From Candidatus Bathyarchaeota archaeon (GTDB lineage: Archaea > Thermoproteota > Bathyarchaeia > TCS64), in NCBI GenBank assembly GCA_018396695.1, contig JAGTQU010000012.1, forward strand, positions 1 through 51,475: a stretch of 51,475 nt of DNA. The letters run 5' to 3'. Both the position numbers and the translations under genes were made by a program. The notes under the pieces were generated by a model. The model searched no databases. It worked only from the letters and a program-made list of their open reading frames with translations, and was not told where the DNA came from. Positions 17,745 to 24,756 of this stretch are shown piece after piece; the first letter of the stretch is position 1, and the number at the start of each line of letters is the position of its first letter.

Positions 17745-17927
17745 TCACCGCTCCAGCTGGGAGATGATATTTTTTAGGTGTTTAACGAGGGCTTCCTGAC
17801 CTCCTTCCCGAAATATCTTGTATAATTCGTCGAAGAGCTGCTTGTCATCTTCCCTAGGCAACCTATCTTTCAAATATTGCTCAAAAATTCTTTCACCCAT
17901 CTTATCTAAACCCCAGGAGATTTTCAA
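17745..17927 (-). CDS. Small helical protein, first gene of SMC-like operon
   Basis: 60 residues from TTG 17927, or 51 from ATG 17900 (MGERIFEQYL). It is entirely helical and charged (QLFDELYKIFREGGQEALVKHLKNII). It ends three bases before the SMC-like ATPase begins, which makes the pair a tight operon. It could be an adaptor or inhibitor of the ATPase. The A/T box at 17947-17958 fits either start. No homologue recognised. Confidence 0.55.
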   Translation of the reverse strand: MKISWGLDKMGERIFEQYLKDRLPREDDKQLFDELYKIFREGGQEALVKHLKNIISQLER

Positions 17928-17941
17928 TTATAGCTAAACAT

Positions 17942-17958
17942 GTTTTTAATACTAAAAT
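17942..17958. promoter_or_regulatory. Bidirectional promoter between SMC-like operon and nuclease
   Basis: GTTTTTAATAC reads as a TATA box in both directions. It lies about 20-26 bases before the nuclease ATG (17968) and about 20-30 bases before the TTG of the small protein. Only about 40 bases separate the two coding starts, so the genes are likely co-regulated. Confidence 0.45.
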
Positions 17959-17967
17959 TTATCTCCG

Positions 17968-18636
17968 ATGAAGATTGAGTTCAACTTGAAAAATAATAGC
18001 TGGTCTATTCCAATGTCCGATGATCTGGTTGGCTCACTTTTCTGTAGGCTTTACGAGCTATGCTTCTTGAAGTCGAAAGAAGAAGCGAAGGATAGGATCA
18101 GGGAAGGGCATAAGTTTGAAGACGAGGCTGATGAGGAGATCTATAGCTTCGCAAGGGAAGTGGGGTTTGACCCTAATCCTCCGAGGATGACTCTGGAGCT
18201 TCCCACACGCTCCGGAAACCTCCACCAGTTTGACGCTTCGTTTAGACATAAAAACTCAATTTTCGTGGTTGAGTATAAGAACACGCAGTCTGCGGCGAAA
18301 GATTATCTCTACTATTTTAATGCGAAGATCATGGATTATCTCCACGCCCTAGACGAGAAACAAAACTTGTCCATTAAGGGTATTTTTCTCTCCACTTTTC
18401 CAGTGGCGGATAGTGCTTGGCGCTATAGATTGGCTTATGGGATAAGGATAGTGGAACCAGGTTCCTCCCCGCCTGAATATATACTGCGGAATTTTAATGA
18501 CAAGTCTCTAGTCACAGGTTTGAATATGCTTCTCGAAAGAATAGAAGTTCTCGCCGATCGTGTGAGTCCTTATGATGATTCCTCGAAGGTGCTAGAAGAC
18601 TACCGATTTCTCTGCAGGAGGTGGAGAGATGTCTGA
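17968..18636 (+). CDS. PD-(D/E)XK nuclease-like protein
   Basis: 222 residues. The nuclease-fold pattern is visible: a helix with Glu51 (GHKFEDEADEEI), then a beta hairpin with Asp89 (HQFDASF) and Glu102-x-Lys104 in IFVVEYKNTQ, the D...ExK catalytic set. The rest is helical and includes SAWRYRLAYGIRI. Cas4-type Cys ligands are absent. It is transcribed divergently from the SMC-like ATPase across a shared promoter and overlaps the following small gene by eight bases. I infer that it is the effector of that system. Confidence 0.65.
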   Translation: MKIEFNLKNNSWSIPMSDDLVGSLFCRLYELCFLKSKEEAKDRIREGHKFEDEADEEIYSFAREVGFDPNPPRMTLELPTRSGNLHQFDASFRHKNSIFVVEYKNTQSAAKDYLYYFNAKIMDYLHALDEKQNLSIKGIFLSTFPVADSAWRYRLAYGIRIVEPGSSPPEYILRNFNDKSLVTGLNMLLERIEVLADRVSPYDDSSKVLEDYRFLCRRWRDV

Positions 18637-18850
18637 AGTTAGAGTGTTTCAACTTGGAGCCATTCCGATGGTAAGGAGAATCGAGTATCTCGAGGTTTTC
18701 CTCGAGTGTGTAAGAAACGGTCTGGGAAAGAAGGATATAGAGGCAGCCTTAGGAGAGAGGAAGAAGATTTTTGAGGAAGAGAAAGATTTAGCTCTTGGGC
18801 GCGGTAACCCCCATCAAAAGGATATTACTGAAGCGGGGAAGCTTGTTTAA
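18629..18850 (+). CDS. Small helical protein coupled to the nuclease gene
   Basis: 73 residues, with its ATG overlapping the nuclease stop region by eight bases. The sequence is helical (EYLEVFLECVRNGLGKKDIEAALGERK) and ends abruptly at TAA 18848-18850 near the start of integrase debris. It may be an intact small partner or the N-terminal remnant of a longer gene cut off when the integrase region was rearranged. No family recognised. Confidence 0.45.
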   Translation: MSEVRVFQLGAIPMVRRIEYLEVFLECVRNGLGKKDIEAALGERKKIFEEEKDLALGRGNPHQKDITEAGKLV

Positions 18851-18883
18851 TACTGCGCGAAACTATCCAAAGATTTAAGGTTA

Positions 18884-19486
18884 ATTGACAAGATTGGGGG
18901 TAAACACAGGCTTCTTGAGGGAGAGCGGAGATATCTGGAAGCGAACGGTTTAGATCGTAGGCGTCTGCTGGCGAGACCTGGCGAGGCGTGGAGTCTCAAG
19001 TGGATGGATGTAGACTTTGAAAAGGGGACGGTTAGAATAACCCCTGAGAAAGGCAGCAATCCGAGAACACTGAAATTATCGAATAAATTGCTCTCTATGT
19101 TAAACAGGCTGCCGAGGAGGAGCGCCTACATATACAATACTGGATTGCTCGAACACTTCGCGCAGAACTACAGACACCAGAGAAAAAGCGTGGCTTGGAA
19201 GTTGAATAATCCTAGGATAAACCAGATAACCTTCAAGACGCTCAGGCACTTCAAGGCAACGATGGAGTACCATAAAACAAGGGACATTCTACACGTGATG
19301 CACCTGCTCGGACATAAGCGGATAGAGAACACTCTAGTCTACACGCACCTAGTCGACTTTCAAAGCGACGAGTATGTATCGCAGATTGCTAAGAATGCTG
19401 ACGAAGCATGCAAGCTGGTGGAGGCAGGGTTCGAGTTCGTTTGCACTACGCCTGAAAACCTTATGCTGTTCAGGAAGCGAAAATGA
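18884..19486 (+). pseudogene. Archaeal tyrosine integrase, catalytic domain only
   Basis: About 200 codons are open from TTG 18884 (a better ATG is at 19004). Retained: RPGEAWSLKW (box I Arg), TLRHFKATMEYHKTRDI (box II Arg; the usual box II His appears to be Lys), HLLGHK (box III) and the nucleophile Tyr in LVYTHL. The N-terminal DNA-binding and core-binding domains are missing, with a stop at 18881-18883, so this is a remnant or the C-terminal half of a split integrase. It ends 24 bases from the 3' end of tRNA-Leu, the usual position for an archaeal integrase at its attachment site. Confidence 0.8.
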
Positions 19487-19509
19487 GGGGGGTTCAAGGT
19501 AGGTGTAGG

Positions 19510-19615
19510 TGCGGGGGGTGGGACTCGAACCCACGAAAGCCTAAGCTACGGGATCTCCCCTCCGAGACAACGGATCTTAAGTCCCGCCCCTTTGGCCAGT
19601 CTCGGGTACCCCCGC
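19510..19615 (-). tRNA. tRNA-Leu(UAA) with 21-base intron
   Basis: The acceptor GCGGGGG (minus strand from 19615) pairs with CCCCCGC, discriminator A at 19510. The D-arm, long variable arm (class II) and T-arm GTGGG-TTCGAGT-CCCAC are all present. The anticodon TAA is at 19577-19579 within CTTAAGA. The anticodon stem closes only if 21 bases after position 37 are removed, giving CGGGA/TCCCG. The mature length of 85 suits tRNA-Leu. CCA is not encoded. Confidence 0.93.
19555..19575 (-). other. tRNA intron at position 37/38 (bulge-helix-bulge)
   Basis: The 21-base intron sits at the canonical 37/38 site. Around it the order is outer helix CGGGA/TCCCG, central four bases CTTA facing GGGG, three-base bulges AGA on both sides with cuts after the second base, and an inner hairpin TCCG/CGGA with a six-base loop. 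This is the hBHBh' layout recognised by archaeal splicing endonuclease, although the central helix relies on G-U pairs. Confidence 0.85.
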
Positions 19616-19635
19616 CAAGAGTCATAAACTCGACT

Positions 19636-19649
19636 CTACTCTTAAAAAT
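19636..19649 (-). promoter_or_regulatory. Promoter element of tRNA-Leu
   Basis: The plus-strand sequence CTACTCTTAAAAAT reads ATTTTTAAGAGTAG in the direction of the tRNA and lies 21-34 bases upstream of its first base, a suitable TATA-box position. The same 14 bases occur at 19709-19722 before tRNA-Arg. Confidence 0.45.
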
Positions 19650-19708
19650 TTTGTCAACAATGTATCCTTAAATCTCTTTAATTCAAAAATCTATTCACTC
19701 CTTGACAG

Positions 19709-19722
19709 CTACTCTTAAAAAT
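19709..19722 (+). promoter_or_regulatory. Promoter element of tRNA-Arg
   Basis: CTACTCTTAAAAAT is 27-40 bases upstream of tRNA-Arg and is identical to the element at 19636-19649. The TTAAAAAT core is the likely TATA box. Confidence 0.45.
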
Positions 19723-19748
19723 GTGTAGAATAATCCCTAAGATTATGT

Positions 19749-19823
19749 GGGCCCGTTGCCCAGTTAGGATAGGGCGCAGACCTCCTAAGTCTGAGGTCGT
19801 GGGTTCAAATCCCACCGGGCCCG
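19749..19823 (+). tRNA. tRNA-Arg(CCU)
   Basis: Cloverleaf: acceptor GGGCCCG/CGGGCCC, D-arm GCCC...GGGC, anticodon stem-loop CAGAC-CTCCTAA-GTCTG with anticodon CCT, T-arm GTGGG-TTCAAAT-CCCAC, discriminator G. The CCA end is encoded at 19824-19826. No intron. Its 3' end is duplicated at 21398-21418. Confidence 0.95.
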
Positions 19824-19838
19824 CCAAAAGTAAACAGG
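19818..19838 (+). repeat. attL-like repeat at tRNA-Arg 3' end
   Basis: Begins GGCCCGCCAAAA and covers the last tRNA bases, CCA and flank; it matches 21398-21418 at 19 of 21 positions. It marks the left edge of a 1.6-kb insertion. Confidence 0.6.
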
Positions 19839-19903
19839 TTCAAACACTGGTTTAAAATAGCGGATTTATAGCACAATTCTGCGTCATAGATTACTTTGCA
19901 TTC

Positions 19904-20710
19904 TTAAATTCGCTTCCCATATAAAACCAAATGTTTTGATAATCCTTTGACCGAAGGTTCCTTACTCAGTCTTAATAGCATCTCGGTCACTTGGTCGAAG
20001 AACTTCGTATCCCAACTGCGAGATTCTTGAATTTCTTTGGGAATAGAGAGTAAATCCAACATACCGCAAACAGCATATATCTCAATAACCTTGACTCCTT
20101 CCTTTTTAAAAAATTCTGTAGCCTCTTCAACGTTAAAGGCCTTGTACTTCTCTCCCTCATCTGAGACATGGCTCAATTTTGACCTAAGTAAAGCAAGAGC
20201 AGAAATAGCATCTTCGCTAAATTTCCTAATAGCAACACCATACCTATTCACAAGAAAAATCGAAACTGTTCCTCCTTTCTTTGTTACTCGAATAAGTTCT
20301 TTCGCAGCTTCTGCCATTCCATCCCAACAAAGGACAAAATCAAAACTCTCATCGGCAAAACGGAGTTCGCGAACATCACATTCACAAATCTTTACCTTGT
20401 CTAAGACTCTTGCTTTGAGTAGTTTCCGTCTTGCTACATTTAGCATTCCAGGAGAAATATCACATAAAGTAACCGAGTAACCCATCTTCGCCAAATGAAG
20501 CGTTATTCTCCCAGTGCCCCCTGCAGCATCCAATATCTTAACGTCTTTGTCTTGGGGAAGATGTCCTTTTAGTAGTTCCCAATCCACATAATGTTCAACG
20601 GCTCCATGAAAAGTCTTGTACCACTCATCATATCTCTCAGCATGCTCATCCCATCTCTTTATTATGCTTTCAATTTCCCTAGCCCTATCTTCCAAGAATT
20701 TTTCCTCCAT
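19904..20710 (-). CDS. Class I SAM-dependent methyltransferase
   Basis: 268 residues from ATG 20710. The SAM-binding motif I is ILDAAGGTGRITLHLAKMG, followed by VTLCDISPGML (acidic loop), CDVRELRFADESFD (motif III region) and a later KKGGTVSIF. The Rossmann core is typical; the substrate is unknown and may be a small molecule. An in-frame start further upstream (20767) lies before the TATA-like box ATTTAAATA (20752-20760), so 20710 is preferred. It diverges from the HxlR regulator, its likely controller. Both lie between the tRNA-Arg end and its duplicate, so the pair appears to be acquired. Confidence 0.8.
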   Translation of the reverse strand: MEEKFLEDRAREIESIIKRWDEHAERYDEWYKTFHGAVEHYVDWELLKGHLPQDKDVKILDAAGGTGRITLHLAKMGYSVTLCDISPGMLNVARRKLLKARVLDKVKICECDVRELRFADESFDFVLCWDGMAEAAKELIRVTKKGGTVSIFLVNRYGVAIRKFSEDAISALALLRSKLSHVSDEGEKYKAFNVEEATEFFKKEGVKVIEIYAVCGMLDLLSIPKEIQESRSWDTKFFDQVTEMLLRLSKEPSVKGLSKHLVLYGKRI

Positions 20711-20808
20711 ACACAGCGTGAACGTCTTTGATAAGTAACTATGAAAAGTATAGTATTTAAATGACAAAGTGTATATTTACATATTTGATATTAAAAGGGT
20801 AAGTAATT

Positions 20809-21213
20809 GTGAACAACGAAGGTGACAGTTATTGTTTTTGCCCTCTTGAAGATTTCATGGGTTCTATCAACAAGAAATGGGCTCTTCTTATCATCAATGC
20901 GATTGGTATTTACGGAAGGTTAAGGTTCAACAGACTTATGGATGAATTGCATGGCGTTAGCCCAAGAACTCTTTCGGACAGGCTTAAACAGCTACAAGCA
21001 GAAGGCTTGATCGAAAGAGAGTTTTTTGCTGAGATACCACCACGCGTCGAGTATTCGCTTACAAAGGAAGGTGTAGAACTTAGAGAATCGATTACACCTC
21101 TTTTAGAATGGACTATAAAAAGAAACGTCACAAGCGGTCGCACTGTTAAATGTGAATGTGAAAAATGCAAGAGCATATTTAAATCACAAAATTCGCAGAG
21201 AAATAGCGCGTAG
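20809..21213 (+). CDS. HxlR-family winged-helix regulator
   Basis: 134 residues from GTG 20809. The start has the HxlR pattern CFCPLEDFMGSINKKWALLII, then the winged helix (RFNRLMDELHGVSPRTLSDRLKQLQAEGLIERE) and the wing (PPRVEYSLTKEG). A Cys-rich C-terminus (CECEKC) together with the N-terminal CFC could bind metal or sense redox state, which is unusual for the family. HxlR proteins often respond to aldehydes, thiols or oxidants. It diverges from the methyltransferase and probably regulates it. Stop is TAG. Confidence 0.85.
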   Translation: MNNEGDSYCFCPLEDFMGSINKKWALLIINAIGIYGRLRFNRLMDELHGVSPRTLSDRLKQLQAEGLIEREFFAEIPPRVEYSLTKEGVELRESITPLLEWTIKRNVTSGRTVKCECEKCKSIFKSQNSQRNSA

Positions 21214-21397
21214 AATTGAGCGGTTTTAGTAGCCCGTTTAAGTTCAAACGATTCAGAGCTGATAATCTTTTTTCAATAGAAAATCTTAAAATTTTATGAT
21301 AGGATGTAAGAGATATGCACTTTGGTTTTGCCCTTTTTACAGTTTTGAATCACTGTTTTCAATGTGAGGAATTTAAACGAGGGTTTAGACCGAGTCA

Positions 21398-21418
21398 GGC
21401 CCGCCAAAAATAAATAGG
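21398..21418 (+). repeat. attR-like duplicate of tRNA-Arg 3' end
   Basis: 19 of 21 bases match 19818-19838 (GGCCCGCCAAAA kept exactly), with no tRNA body upstream. It marks the right edge of the methyltransferase/HxlR insertion. Confidence 0.6.
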
Positions 21419-21421
21419 TAT

Positions 21422-21808
21422 ATGTCTAGCATTAATGTCATGTCTAAACCTATTGAAGGATTGATAACTTTCCTCTATTACAATGACCTTGAGCGAGCTA
21501 CCAAGTTTTATGAGGAAATATTAGGACTTGAACTAGTCATAGACCAAGGGTGGGCTAAGATATTCAAAGTATGTGAAAATGCTCATGTAGGCTTAGTCGA
21601 CGGAAAAAGAGGTTATCATAGACCTAATCCCATTAAGCCTGTGATGGTTACACTGGTAGTCTCTGATGTGGACTCATGGTATCGATATTTAAAAGGAAAG
21701 AATGTCAAAACCTTGACTGAGCCAAGGGATAATAAGGAGCTAAACATCAGAACATTCTTATTAGAAGACCCGGAAGGTTATATCATCGAGATCGAGCATT
21801 TCTATTAA
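21422..21808 (+). CDS. VOC-superfamily (glyoxalase/bleomycin-resistance fold) protein
   Basis: 128 residues with the two beta-alpha-beta-beta-beta units of the VOC fold: LITFLYYNDLERATKFYEEIL at the start, and VTLVVSDVDSWYRYLKGKNV then LEDPEGYIIEIEHF at the end. The terminal Glu and nearby residues are the usual metal-ligand positions, but the full His/Glu set is not clear, so an isomerase, lyase or binding role cannot be distinguished. It starts directly after the attR-like repeat, with TTG/ATG options at 21422 and 21440. Confidence 0.75.
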   Translation: MSSINVMSKPIEGLITFLYYNDLERATKFYEEILGLELVIDQGWAKIFKVCENAHVGLVDGKRGYHRPNPIKPVMVTLVVSDVDSWYRYLKGKNVKTLTEPRDNKELNIRTFLLEDPEGYIIEIEHFY

Positions 21809-21914
21809 GATATATAATCTAACAAAAAGGTTTATGATCTTATTTATATTCTAATTTTTCATTATCAATTCAGGGTTTTAAAAAGTATTAAGTATTCAAC
21901 GCTTATGATTAAAT

Positions 21915-22853
21915 ATGGACAGTTATAATTGGGACATATATAAAAGAAAATGGTATACTTGGCCTTTAAAAAGGCAGGGAGAGTTTTTGATAGAAGAATT
22001 AAAACTTTACGGCGATCCTATAGCTTTATCATGGTTCCCTGAGGGTTCTATGCCTTCATACTTAGAGAAATACATCTATAAAGGTGATTTAAAGCTAGTT
22101 CACTGCCAATTTATGCAGAGAGCAAGGTTTAGAAAGGAGGTTTACATTCTCGACGGAATATACAGCAGACCGGATCCCCCTGTATGTAATGGCGATGCTT
22201 ATATAGGTTTAACAGATGTCGAGGATAGGTTGATCGCTGGGCTCACTCATTCCAGAACGGACCCTTCATCAGGATCAGAAGCACGTTTAGGAATATTCGG
22301 AAGCCCTACAGCGAGTATAAGAAGCCTTAATCAAAGCTACTGGATCGTGCCACCTATCATAAAGTATTTTGGCATAGCGCCTCTGAGCGAATGCCCATTC
22401 GACCCTGACGTTGTTACCATAATCGGGAACCCGAGGCAGTTAACTATGGCTTGTCGAGCCCTAATGTACTTCACAGGTAAAGGCGTGGAAGGAGAAACAG
22501 GTCCAGGGACATGTTCTTCAAGCTGGGTTGCCGCATATCTTTCAGGTGAACCTCATTATACTTTGGGATGCCACGGAGTCTTCGGAACTATGGGTGTCGA
22601 TCCTACTGAGATTTGTCTATCTATACCTTCGGAGCAGGTTCCTACTTTATGTCAGGTTCTAGAACTCTGGAAGGAGAGAGGCAAGAAGATGTTTACAGAG
22701 GCTCCACCTAATGAGTTGAGGGAGTATATAAAAGCACCCTATGAAGGCCCATTTAAAAAAGATGATGATCTAAAACCAGGTTATATCCCTTGGGAAAAAA
22801 GATTGGAGACTCCGTATAAAAGCTGGAAGGATAGGCAAAAAGAAAATAGATAA
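21915..22853 (+). CDS. DUF169 family protein
   Basis: 312 residues. Recognisable DUF169 features: an N-terminal segment on the protein's own substrate-like loop (PIALSWFPEGSMP), HCQFMQRAR, a central conserved Cys block (CRALMYFTGKGVEGETGPGTCSSSW) and the late LGCHGVFGTMGVDPTEICLSIP. The conserved cysteines (four or more) suggest metal or Fe-S binding, but the family has no assigned activity. No membrane segment. It stands alone with a spacer of about 110 bases to the next gene. Confidence 0.75.
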   Translation: MDSYNWDIYKRKWYTWPLKRQGEFLIEELKLYGDPIALSWFPEGSMPSYLEKYIYKGDLKLVHCQFMQRARFRKEVYILDGIYSRPDPPVCNGDAYIGLTDVEDRLIAGLTHSRTDPSSGSEARLGIFGSPTASIRSLNQSYWIVPPIIKYFGIAPLSECPFDPDVVTIIGNPRQLTMACRALMYFTGKGVEGETGPGTCSSSWVAAYLSGEPHYTLGCHGVFGTMGVDPTEICLSIPSEQVPTLCQVLELWKERGKKMFTEAPPNELREYIKAPYEGPFKKDDDLKPGYIPWEKRLETPYKSWKDRQKENR

Positions 22854-22969
22854 AAGTATCAGAAAATTAAGGAAGAACCCTCCAAAAATAAATTTGAGTT
22901 TGAGGCTTTTTTTGCAAATTATTCCTTAAAAAGCTTTTAAGGCTATATTGAGTTTTCATCAAGGATTAT

Positions 22970-23443
22970 ATGACTTCTAAGAAGAGCTGGACTGAAAAGC
23001 TCATGGATGATAAGGATCTCCCTCGAGTAGAGGAGATAACCGATAAGATGCGCAGGAAATTGGGCTCTGGGACTGTAGTAATCCCTGCACCCAGAGAGGT
23101 TGACGAAATTATGCGAAGAGTCCCTGAAGGCAAGCTCATCACAATTACCGAGGTTCGAGAAGCACTCGCTAAAAAGCATGGCGCCACTATTGGATGTCCT
23201 ATGACTACAAGCATCTTCGCTTGGATTGCAGCTAACGCTGCTGAAGAAATGAGAATACATGGTAAAGAAAGCATTACTCCCTACTGGCGCACTCTTAAAT
23301 CTGGAGGAGTATTAAATGAGAAGTATCCTGGAGGGGCTGAAGGACAAATGAAGCTTCTAGAGAAAGAAGGGCACAAGATTATTCAGAAAGGAAAGAAATA
23401 TATTGTTTCAGATTATGAGAAGTCACTAACGAAAATCGTATAA
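22970..23443 (+). CDS. MGMT-fold alkyltransferase-like protein without active-site Cys
   Basis: 157 residues. The DNA-binding half of O6-alkylguanine-DNA alkyltransferase is present: EGKLITITEVREALAKKHG (helix-turn-helix), then ATIGCPMTTSIFAWIA. At the place of the PCHR active site it has TPYWRTLKSGG, so the alkyl-acceptor Cys is replaced by an aromatic residue. It therefore resembles alkyltransferase-like (ATL) proteins that flag lesions for nucleotide excision repair. A C-terminal KEGHKIIQKGKKYIV tail is typical of this subgroup. Function inferred from the family. Confidence 0.75.
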   Translation: MTSKKSWTEKLMDDKDLPRVEEITDKMRRKLGSGTVVIPAPREVDEIMRRVPEGKLITITEVREALAKKHGATIGCPMTTSIFAWIAANAAEEMRIHGKESITPYWRTLKSGGVLNEKYPGGAEGQMKLLEKEGHKIIQKGKKYIVSDYEKSLTKIV

Positions 23444-23500
23444 GCTCCGAAAAAAGCACATACTGCTTTTATAAAGTTAAAGGAATATGTAGAAGATAAT

Positions 23501-24740
23501 TTGTCAATGAAGAAGCAATTATTGGAAAGGGTTGAATCAGATGGAGAAGAGATAATAGATTTTCTCCAAGGTCTAATCAAGAAAAAGAGCTCTAACCCCC
23601 CGGGGGACACGAGGGAAGCCATCTCCTATGTAAGCAAATTTCTTGAAGAAAGAGAGATAGAGCATAGGATCCTGAGGCCAGATAAAGAGAAGCCTAATAT
23701 TGTATCCAAGATAGAATTCGAAAAACCGGGCAGAAACCTTACACTAAATGGGCACGTCGATGTTTTCCCAGTCAGCGACACCGAGGCATGGAAACATGAT
23801 CCTTGGAGCGGCGTTCTTGAGAATGGAAGAATATATGGACGTGGAGCATGCGACATGAAGGCTGGCGTAACCGCCTTAGTTTACACATTTATTATACTCA
23901 GTGAATTAAGTGAAAAACTATCTGGCAGCATAACTCTAACTGTTGTGAGCGATGAAGAAACCGGCGGACGGCTTGGCTCAGGCTGGCTTATCGAAAACAT
24001 TCCTGAAGTCAGAGGGGATTGTTGTATAAACGCTGAGCCAAGCAGCCCACATACAATCCGCTTCGGGGAAAAAGGGATTCTATGGTTTAAAGTCTCCATC
24101 CATGCTCCGGGAGCCCACGGTGCCTATACTCATCTCAGCTCAAACCCTATAAAAATAGCAGCTAAAATTATCTCAGATCTTGAAAACTTAAAAAACCTGC
24201 CTGTAAAGCATCCTAAAACCCTTGCTGAGACCTTGAAAGAGGGGAGACAAGAAGCTGAGATAGCCCTAGGATCAGGGGGATTTAACGTAATGTCTAACAT
24301 ATCCGTAAACTTTGGCGTAATAAACGGAGGAATAAAAAAACAACATGATACCTAGGAGCTGCACCTTTGAAGCTGACATTCGCCTGCCTCCAGGCTTGAG
24401 TATAAATGAAGTCATGCCCCACATTCAAAGCATAATAGAGAGTTATCCTGAAGCTAAAATCGAGGACGTTAGATACGATCCTCCGCTATGGAGTCCCCCT
24501 GACGGAGATATGGTGAAGATAATACGTAGGAACGCTCGTATTTTAGGCGTTGACCCTAAGCCGATAATAAGTTTGGGAGGCTCAGACTTAAAGTTCTGGC
24601 GTAGATTAGGCATCCCCAGCTACTATTATGGGCCGACGAACCATGGTATGGGAACCATTGACGAATATGTTGAGGTCGAGGAGCTTCTACATATTACTAA
24701 AGTGCATCTCTTGTCAGCGTATGAGTATCTGAAAAGATGA
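23501..24740 (+). pseudogene. M20 peptidase (ArgE/DapE family) split at an A7 run
   Basis: The first frame (23501-24355) has the metal site (NGHVDVFPV, then ARGACDMKAG) and the catalytic SDEETGG; it stops after GGIKKQHDT. The second (to 24740) continues MIPRSCTFEADIRLPPG and ends with the C-terminal metal motif (YYGPTNHGMGTIDEYVEVEE). Deleting one A from the seven at 24334-24340 gives GGIKNNMIPRSC, the family consensus across the join. All zinc ligands would then be present, so the enzyme (hydrolysing an N-acyl amino acid or small peptide) is intact apart from this base. Confidence 0.85.
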
Positions 24741-24756
24741 GTCTCCCGTGAACCAT

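Noticed and set aside
17968-18636. Cas4 nuclease / CRISPR link
   Set aside because: The nuclease lacks the Cas4 Cys ligands, and no CRISPR array or other cas gene is present anywhere in the window.
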